From Candidatus Krumholzibacteriia bacterium (GTDB lineage: Bacteria; Krumholzibacteriota; Krumholzibacteriia; LZORAL124-64-63), in contig JACZKN010000375.1 in assembly GCA_014859985.1 (NCBI GenBank), positions 1 through 8,788 on the forward strand: a stretch of 8,788 nt of DNA, written 5' to 3'. Position numbers and translations under genes: made by a program. Under the pieces are notes generated by a model. That model saw only the letters and a list, made by a program, of their open reading frames with translations, had not been told where the DNA came from and did no database searches. Positions 1 through 4,276 of this stretch are shown piece by piece. Position 1 is the stretch's first letter, and each line of letters starts with the position of its first letter.

Positions 1-486
1 CTGCTGCACGCGGGCTTCAACCGCCTGCTGGCCTGGCCGCTGCCGGCCACGGCGCTGCTGCTGGTCGCGGTGCCGGCGGTGCTGGCGGCGGCCCACCGGC
101 TGGGCGAGCGGCACCTGCGCGCCTGGTTGGGGCGCGGCTTCGACCGGGACACCGAGCTGCTGGCGTTGATCCGCAGCGGCGAAGTGCGCGGCTCGCCCCT
201 GGGCCGCTACCTCGAGTCCCTGCGCACCCTGGCCGCGCCGGCCGCCCTGGCGGACATGCTCTGCCTGCTGCGCCTGCAGGCGGAGCTCGCGATCCGCGCC
301 AAGGGCGAACTGCTGCTGGCGGAGCAGGGATTCGCGCCGATCCCCGACCCCGAGCTCGGGGCCAAGCTGGCCGAGGTGCGGCACCTGGAGCGGTCCGTCG
401 GGCGTGCCGGGTTGCTGGCCCTGCGCCCGGTCAGCCCCTGGCGGGGCGTCGGCCGCTGGCAACGCCACCGGCTGGAGGAGAGCTGA
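1..486 (+). CDS. PrsW-like membrane protease, C-terminal part (5' truncated)
   Basis: The reading frame is open from base 1 and ends at TGA 484-486, leaving about 161 residues of a longer protein whose start lies left of the window. The first 35 or so residues hold a short LHAGFNRLL motif followed by a hydrophobic stretch rich in Leu, Ala and Val, consistent with a last transmembrane helix. A soluble helical tail follows, including RAKGELLLAEQGF and a segment ending GRAGLLALRPV. The His-x-x-x-Asn motif before the last helix and this style of tail remind me of long members of the PrsW (glutamic-type intramembrane protease) family, where a conserved His sits in such a position. The diagnostic EExxK and FxxxE motifs would lie outside the window, so the family call rests on the tail alone. 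It converges on the outer-membrane protein gene with 14 nt between stop codons. Confidence 0.5.
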   Translation: MLHAGFNRLLAWPLPATALLLVAVPAVLAAAHRLGERHLRAWLGRGFDRDTELLALIRSGEVRGSPLGRYLESLRTLAAPAALADMLCLLRLQAELAIRAKGELLLAEQGFAPIPDPELGAKLAEVRHLERSVGRAGLLALRPVSPWRGVGRWQRHRLEES

Positions 487-500
487 CGCCTCGCGGGGCG

Positions 501-1268
501 CTAGGGTCCGGTCGGCAACGTGGCCACGAAGCCGACCATCACGCCGAACGAGGCGGCTTCGCCGTCGGCGGGCAGGCCCCGGTAGACCTGATTGATCATC
601 TCCAGGGTTTCGGTGACGGCGGCGTTGAAGCCCAGGGCGATGCCGCCGGTTTCCCAGGCGCGACCGGCGCCCGGTGCGGACGCATCGTGGCCGTCCACGA
701 AGGCGCCGTCGAATTCCAGCAGCAGCTGCCGGCCGGCGGCCAGGGTCCAGTAGGTGCCGATGGCCAGTTCCATATCCGTCGTGCGCGAGGGCCCCTCGCT
801 GCCGTCACGGCCGCTGATCGCCAGACCGGCCCGCGTGTACAGGCCCCAATGGTCTAGTTCCGGCGAGGCGTCCCAGTTCAGTTCGAGCGATGGATTGGCC
901 GTGAAGCCGCCGCCGTCGGCGCCCGTGAAGGCGACGGACAGGTCCAGATCGAGGGACCTGGTGTCGAAAGCCGTGCCGAACAGGCCGAAGGCCATCTCGC
1001 TCTCGCTGTTGAGGAAGTGCCCGTCGGCGGACAAGGCGGCCCCGACGAACGCGGACACGCGGTCGGTGATCCCGTAGCCCAGCAGCATCTCGCTGCCGAC
1101 CGAGCGCTCGGCCGTCGCCAGGCCGAACCCGTCCTTGCCCAGGTACATCTCGAAGTCCGTGGCGCCGCGATCGACAGGTTCGGTCGTGTCGGCGGCCAGG
1201 GCGGCCCCAGTGCCCACGGCCAGGGCCGTGGCCAGCATCAGCAGGCGTCGCGGGTCGTTGGCTGGCAT
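501..1268 (-). CDS. Outer-membrane beta-barrel-like protein at the end of the feo operon
   Basis: This 255-residue protein has a signal peptide: Arg7-Arg8, a hydrophobic core around residues 9-22, and a cleavage site after Ala25 (motif ALA). The mature part has no Cys and is rich in Gly, Asp, Glu and aromatic residues. It alternates short amphipathic stretches (for example EMLLGYGI, GLYTRAGLAI, FGVMVGFVATL) with polar turns, as in a small outer-membrane beta-barrel of perhaps ten strands. It resembles generic outer-membrane 'transporter' proteins, but no specific family can be assigned. The ATG at 1268 is chosen because GGAAGGAT precedes it with good spacing and because it keeps the two arginines of the signal peptide. 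This start lies inside the end of the upstream small gene, a 31-nt overlap in another frame. An alternative ATG at 1238 forms TGATG with that gene's stop. As the last gene of a ferrous-iron operon it may help iron cross the outer membrane (inference only). Confidence 0.83.
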   Translation of the reverse strand: MPANDPRRLLMLATALAVGTGAALAADTTEPVDRGATDFEMYLGKDGFGLATAERSVGSEMLLGYGITDRVSAFVGAALSADGHFLNSESEMAFGLFGTAFDTRSLDLDLSVAFTGADGGGFTANPSLELNWDASPELDHWGLYTRAGLAISGRDGSEGPSRTTDMELAIGTYWTLAAGRQLLLEFDGAFVDGHDASAPGAGRAWETGGIALGFNAAVTETLEMINQVYRGLPADGEAASFGVMVGFVATLPTGP

Positions 1269-1462
1269 GACGCATCATCCTTCCGGTTTGCATGGTCGGG
1301 AGAGATCCGGTGCGAGGCGCAGCCCGTGCAGCCCCCGCAAGGGGAGGCCGCGGTGGTGCGCCGACCGGGGCGGAATCGCTTCCAGGCGCGTTGCCCGAGA
1401 AAAGCGGCGGCACCGGCCAGCAGGACGAAGACACCCAGCAGGTCCGGGGACGGCGCGGTCAT
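1238..1462 (-). CDS. FeoB-associated Cys-rich membrane protein
   Basis: This small protein of 74 residues starts at ATG 1462, overlapping the feoB stop as ATGA. A strong Shine-Dalgarno (GGGGAGG at 1471-1477) sits 8 nt upstream. It has one N-terminal transmembrane helix (about residues 8-26) followed by a basic stretch (KRFRPGRR). A cysteine cluster PCGGCTGC comes next (Cys42, Cys45, Cys48), with further cysteines at 66 and 74. One helix, positive residues, a CxxCxxC cluster and a position directly after feoB are the hallmarks of the family named FeoB-associated Cys-rich membrane protein. Its role is not well defined; a metal-handling or assembly accessory of FeoB on the cytoplasmic side is the usual guess. 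The tail after residue 50 is longer than I expect for the family and contains no further motif. Its 3' end overlaps the start of the outer-membrane protein gene, so translation of all three is probably coupled. Confidence 0.85.
   Translation of the reverse strand: MTAPSPDLLGVFVLLAGAAAFLGQRAWKRFRPGRRTTAASPCGGCTGCASHRISPDHANRKDDASCQPTTRDAC
1277..1284 (-). promoter_or_regulatory. Ribosome binding site deciding the outer-membrane protein start
   Basis: GGAAGGAT on the minus strand ends 8 nt before the ATG at 1268. It favours this start over the in-frame ATG at 1238, which would lose the positively charged part of the signal peptide. It lies inside the preceding Cys-rich gene. Confidence 0.65.
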
Positions 1463-3420
1463 GCCACCAGCCTCCCCAGGTTGTAGACCGCGGCCGCCAG
1501 CACCCAGGCCAAGGCGGTCAGGCCGCCGAACTGCAGCCACGCCCAGCGCCAGCTGCCGGATTCGCGGCGGGTCACCGCCACCGTCGCCATGCACGGCGTG
1601 CCCACCAGCAGGAAGATGATCAGGGAGACCCCGACCAGGGGAGAATAGTCGGCGCGCAGTCTCTCGCCGACGTCGCCGGGATCGGCGTCGTCGCCCAGCG
1701 CATAGACGATGCTCATCTGGGAGACGAAGACCTCCTTGGCCGCGAACGCGCCCAGGGACGCGGTGACGATGCGCCAGTCGTAGCCCAGGGGACTGAACAC
1801 CGGTTCCAGGGCCCGGCCGATGCGCCCGGCCACGGAGTACGCGAGCGACTCGGCGGCCTGCCGGGCGACGATCTCCTGCTCGGTGAAGACCGCCCCGCCG
1901 GCGAGCGCGTCGTCCACGTCGAAGTGCTCCTTGCGGGGGTAGGTGGACAGGGCCCAGAGCACGATCGAGATCGCCAGGATCACGGTGCCGGCCTTGCGCA
2001 GGTAGACGAGGGAGCGGTCGGCCATGCGTCCCAGGACGTCCCGCAAGGTCGGCAGGCGGTACGGGGGAAGCTCCAGCACGAAGGGCGTCGCGTCGCCCTT
2101 GAGGATGGTGCCCCTGAGCACCAGCGCCAGCCCCAGGGCCAGGACGATCCCGAAGACGTACACGCTCCACATCGCCGTGGTGCGCCAGGCCGCCGGGAAC
2201 ACGGCCGGGATGATCAGCAGCCAGATGGGCAGGCGCGCGCCGCAGGACATCAGGGGCAGCACCATCATCGTGGCCAGCCGGTCGCGTTCGCTCTCGATGG
2301 TGCGCGTGGCCATGATGCCGGGGATCGAACAGCCGAATCCCGTCACCAGGGGCAGGAAGCTCTTGCCGTGCAACCCGACCCGGCTCAGGACGCGGTCCGT
2401 CAGGTAGGCGGCCCGGGCCAGGTACCCCGTGTCCTCCAGCAGGGAGAGGCACAGGAACAGCAACACGATGTTCGGCAGGAAGATCACCACGCCGCCGACG
2501 CCGGCGATGATCCCGTCCACCAGGAGCGAGAGCAGGGCCGAGTCCGGCGACCCCGGCCAATGGGCCGTGACCAGGGAACCGAGACCGCCCACGGCGGCGT
2601 CGATCCAGTCCATCGGCGCGGCGCCCAGGGTGAAGGTGACCCAGAAGACGCCGTACATCACCAGCAGGAACAGGGGCAGACCCAGCAGCCGGTGCGCGAG
2701 GACAGCATCGATGCGGGTGGTCAGGCGGCGGGCGTTCGGCCGCGGTGCCGCAACCAGCACCCGCGCCAGCAGCAGGTCCGCCGCGGCGGCCAGGCGCCGC
2801 ATCCGCTCGACGGAGGCCTCGCCGCCGGCCGTCGGCTGGGTAATGCCCCCCAGGGCGGCGGCGACCTCCGCCGAGACCCCCGGGCCGGTGCGGGTCGCGG
2901 CGGACAGCACGGCGGCCTTCAGGTCGTCCAGCCCCTGGCCGCGGGCGGCGGCGGTCTCGACCACGGGGATGCCGAGCAGTTCGCCGAGCCAGAGCGTGTC
3001 GACCACCTGCCCCGCCTTGTGCGCCTCGTCGGACATGTTAAGGCAAAGGACGGTGTTGGCGCCCAACTGCATCACCTGCAGCAGGAACATGAGGCTCCGC
3101 CGCAGCACCGTGGCGTCGGCCACGACCACCACGACATCGTGGTCGCCGTGGGTCAGCTCGTCCTGGGCGATCCGCTCCTCGGGGGAGTAGGCCGTCAGGC
3201 TGTAGGTACCGGGCAGATCCCGGACGAGCACGTCCTGGCCAGGGATGCGCCAGCGACCTTCCCGGCGCTCGACGGTCACGCCCGGGTAGTTGCCCACCTT
3301 TTGCCGAGCTCCGGTCAGGGCATTGAAGAGGCTGGTCTTGCCGGAATTGGGGTTCCCCGCCAGGAGCACCCGCAAGGGCCGCAGAACAGACAAGGGCGGG
3401 TGTTGAAGGTTCTTCTTCAT
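1459..3420 (-). CDS. feoB: Ferrous iron transporter FeoB
   Basis: FeoB is the inner-membrane Fe2+ permease with an N-terminal cytoplasmic G domain. All G motifs are visible in the 653-residue product: G1 GNPNSGKT (22-29), G2 Thr49 in VGNYPGVTVE, G3 DLPG (68-71), G4 NMSD (128-131), and a G5-like TAAARGQG near 156. A helical spacer (about 165-240) leads into the membrane part, with roughly eight hydrophobic segments between residues 245 and 652. The two gate signatures GFGCSIPG (361-368) and LMSCGARLP (390-398) and the late motif GTPCMATVAV (about 607-616) carry the conserved Cys364, Cys393 and Cys610. At 653 residues it is somewhat shorter than many FeoB proteins (about 700-770), but no motif is missing and both ends look natural. 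The ATG at 3420 has AGAGGTG 8 nt upstream. The gene follows dtxR-feoA by 35 nt and overlaps the next gene by ATGA. Confidence 0.98.
   Translation of the reverse strand: MKKNLQHPPLSVLRPLRVLLAGNPNSGKTSLFNALTGARQKVGNYPGVTVERREGRWRIPGQDVLVRDLPGTYSLTAYSPEERIAQDELTHGDHDVVVVVADATVLRRSLMFLLQVMQLGANTVLCLNMSDEAHKAGQVVDTLWLGELLGIPVVETAAARGQGLDDLKAAVLSAATRTGPGVSAEVAAALGGITQPTAGGEASVERMRRLAAAADLLLARVLVAAPRPNARRLTTRIDAVLAHRLLGLPLFLLVMYGVFWVTFTLGAAPMDWIDAAVGGLGSLVTAHWPGSPDSALLSLLVDGIIAGVGGVVIFLPNIVLLFLCLSLLEDTGYLARAAYLTDRVLSRVGLHGKSFLPLVTGFGCSIPGIMATRTIESERDRLATMMVLPLMSCGARLPIWLLIIPAVFPAAWRTTAMWSVYVFGIVLALGLALVLRGTILKGDATPFVLELPPYRLPTLRDVLGRMADRSLVYLRKAGTVILAISIVLWALSTYPRKEHFDVDDALAGGAVFTEQEIVARQAAESLAYSVAGRIGRALEPVFSPLGYDWRIVTASLGAFAAKEVFVSQMSIVYALGDDADPGDVGERLRADYSPLVGVSLIIFLLVGTPCMATVAVTRRESGSWRWAWLQFGGLTALAWVLAAAVYNLGRLVA
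1471..1477 (-). promoter_or_regulatory. Ribosome binding site of the Cys-rich small gene
   Basis: GGGGAGG on the minus strand lies 8 nt before the ATG at 1462, inside the last codons of feoB. It supports the small overlapping gene as truly translated. Confidence 0.7.
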
Positions 3421-3423
3421 TTG

Positions 3424-3437
3424 TTAGACACCTCTAC
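3424..3437. promoter_or_regulatory. Third, imperfect operator-like palindrome upstream of feoB
   Basis: The plus-strand sequence TTAGACACCTCTAC keeps the TAGA-N4-TCTA core of the two perfect operators at 4205-4233 and matches the first of them at 10 of 14 positions. It ends 4 nt before the feoB start codon. It could be a weaker secondary site of the operon's own repressor, or a chance match. Confidence 0.35.
3429..3435 (-). promoter_or_regulatory. Ribosome binding site of feoB
   Basis: AGAGGTG on the minus strand lies 8 nt before the feoB ATG. It falls inside an operator-like palindrome, so repressor binding and translation initiation signals share these bases. Confidence 0.6.
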
Positions 3438-3455
3438 AAGGAGGGCCAAAAAAAA

Positions 3456-3680
3456 CTACAGGGCCTCGATCAGCACGGCAGCCGCTTCGTTCTTGCGCAG
3501 CGCCAACTCGAAACCCTGCAACCTGATCCACATGGGATCGCCCGTCGGGGCGATCCTCGCCAGTTCGATGGTCGTGTCCGGCAGGATCCCCATGTCCAGC
3601 AGGCGCTGGCGAATGGCCCCTTGCCCTTCGATCTGGCGGACGCGGCCCTTCTGGCCCGGCCGCAGGTCGGCAACGCTCAT
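3456..3680 (-). CDS. feoA: Possible free FeoA from an internal start
   Basis: Inside the repressor-FeoA reading frame, Met172 opens a 74-residue product, the usual size of a stand-alone FeoA. It starts MSVADLRPGQKGRV, continues with IRQRLLDMGILPDTTIEL and ends at TAG 3456-3458. GAAAGGA lies 8 nt before this ATG, an excellent Shine-Dalgarno exactly at the domain boundary. FeoA is a small cytoplasmic SH3-like protein that supports FeoB function, and feoA-feoB order is the standard operon. The sequence therefore allows either free FeoA only, fused protein only, or both. I list it separately because a conventional annotation would miss it. It is the same frame and strand as the longer gene. Confidence 0.5.
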   Translation of the reverse strand: MSVADLRPGQKGRVRQIEGQGAIRQRLLDMGILPDTTIELARIAPTGDPMWIRLQGFELALRKNEAAAVLIEAL

Positions 3681-4193
3681 GACGGTATTCCTTTCGCCCA
3701 GGCCGTGCAGGGCGGGGCAGTGGTGGGGGCAGTGATCGGCCCCCTCCTGCACCCGCGAACACTGGTGGAAGTGGCGCAGGTGGTCCCGCCCGTCGGGGCA
3801 GACCTCCATGTATTCGAACAGGCGGACCAGGCGGTCGAGGGTCGCTGCGGAGAGGCTGTGTTCGGCCACGCAGGCGTCGGCTTCCGCGATCTCCGGCGGC
3901 AACCCCAGGAAGGTACCGAAGAAGCGGCGTAGCACCCTGTGGCGGGAGTAGATGCGCCGGGCGGCGGCAGCCCCGGTGTCGGTCAGGGCGACGTATTCGC
4001 GCCGCTCGTACCGGATCAGGCCGGCCTCCTCCAGTCGCCGCATCGCCGGCGATACCGAGCCGGGCTTGACGCCCCGGGCCTCGGCGATATCGCGCACCCG
4101 GGCGAATCCGTGCTCGGTGACCAGCCGGAACACCGACTCGAGGTAATCCTCGAGGGCCGGGGTCAGGGCAGGCAGGGCGGCGTTGGCGGGCAT
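3456..4193 (-). CDS. DtxR/MntR-type metal-dependent repressor fused to FeoA domain
   Basis: This 245-residue protein is the probable iron-responsive repressor of the feo operon. Residues 10-75 form a winged helix-turn-helix (EDYLES at 15-20, DIAEARGVKPGSV at 35-47). Residues 75-131 form the dimerisation domain. By alignment from memory with Bacillus MntR and Corynebacterium DtxR, the candidate metal ligands are Asp16, Glu19, His85, Cys108, Glu111 and His112. The first three match MntR positions; the Cys-x-x-Glu-His trio matches DtxR. A Cys/His-rich linker follows (132-163: Cys132, 145, 155, 159 and several His). Residues 172-245 are a complete FeoA (SH3-like) domain. A C-terminal SH3/FeoA domain is normal for long DtxR proteins, but here the domain begins at a Met with its own strong ribosome binding site. 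The ATG at 4193 has AGGAG 5 nt upstream. The protein probably binds the palindromes just upstream and represses its own operon when metal is bound (inference). Confidence 0.94.
   Translation of the reverse strand: MPANAALPALTPALEDYLESVFRLVTEHGFARVRDIAEARGVKPGSVSPAMRRLEEAGLIRYERREYVALTDTGAAAARRIYSRHRVLRRFFGTFLGLPPEIAEADACVAEHSLSAATLDRLVRLFEYMEVCPDGRDHLRHFHQCSRVQEGADHCPHHCPALHGLGERNTVMSVADLRPGQKGRVRQIEGQGAIRQRLLDMGILPDTTIELARIAPTGDPMWIRLQGFELALRKNEAAAVLIEAL
3689..3695 (-). promoter_or_regulatory. Internal ribosome binding site before the FeoA domain
   Basis: GAAAGGA on the minus strand, with 8 nt to ATG 3680, is at least as good as the site of the full-length gene. It lies within the repressor linker coding region. 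Confidence 0.55.
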
Positions 4194-4198
4194 CTCGG

Positions 4199-4203
4199 CT
4201 CCT
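4199..4203 (-). promoter_or_regulatory. Ribosome binding site of the repressor gene
   Basis: AGGAG on the minus strand, 5 nt before ATG 4193. It overlaps the outer arm of the operator array (4201-4209). Confidence 0.6.
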
Positions 4204-4237
4204 GTTAGACGGGTCTAATTTAGATCTATCTAACAGG
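4201..4237. promoter_or_regulatory. Symmetric double operator of the feo operon (DtxR-type boxes)
   Basis: Two perfect 14-bp palindromes stand 15 bp apart: TTAGACGGGTCTAA (4205-4218) and TTAGATCTATCTAA (4220-4233). Both have the form TTAGAY-N2-RTCTAA. They are nested in a larger dyad centred on base 4219: the outer arms CCTGTTAGA (4201-4209) and TCTAACAGG (4229-4237) are exact reverse complements, as are the inner TCTAA (4214-4218) and TTAGA (4220-4224). The stretch is AT-rich within a very GC-rich region and directly precedes a DtxR/MntR-type gene. DtxR-family boxes are typically palindromes opening with TTAG or similar, so autoregulation by the encoded repressor is the natural reading. The array covers the predicted -10 region and touches the ribosome binding site. 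Confidence 0.85.
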
Positions 4238-4255
4238 CGGCCGGACGGGAATCAA
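4227..4255 (-). promoter_or_regulatory. Candidate promoter of the feo operon
   Basis: On the minus strand TTGATT (4255-4250) can serve as a -35 box. With a 17-nt spacer it is followed by TAGATA (4232-4227) as a weak -10 box that lies inside the second operator. The match is modest (about 4/6 and 3/6), but the position and the overlap with the operator fit a repressible promoter. Confidence 0.35.
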
Positions 4256-4256
4256 G

Positions 4257-4276
4257 AAAAAACGAGGTGCCCCGCT
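4257..4276 (-). terminator. Weak candidate intrinsic terminator of the acyl-CoA synthetase fusion gene
   Basis: On the minus strand a short hairpin AGCGGG-GCAC-CTCGTT (4276-4261, two G-U pairs) begins in the stop codon of the large gene and runs into six T residues (4262-4257). The stem is short, so termination may be partial. Its place between the large gene and the feo promoter is suitable. Confidence 0.4.

Noticed and set aside
487..500. Short hairpin CGCC-N6-GGCG between the two convergent stop codons
   Set aside because: Only four or five pairs, no T-tract on either strand, and GC-rich DNA easily yields such stems. Not enough to call a bidirectional terminator.
1463..2560. Upstream part of the long minus-strand frame that contains the Cys-rich small protein
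   Set aside because: Only the last 74 codons from ATG 1462 are a plausible gene. The rest is an out-of-frame shadow of feoB.
1135..3735. Plus-strand 866-codon open frame opposite feoB
   Set aside because: It is antisense to feoB and its neighbours. The protein is low-complexity (Gln, Gly, Arg, His rich) with no domain, typical of the shadow frame of a GC-rich gene.
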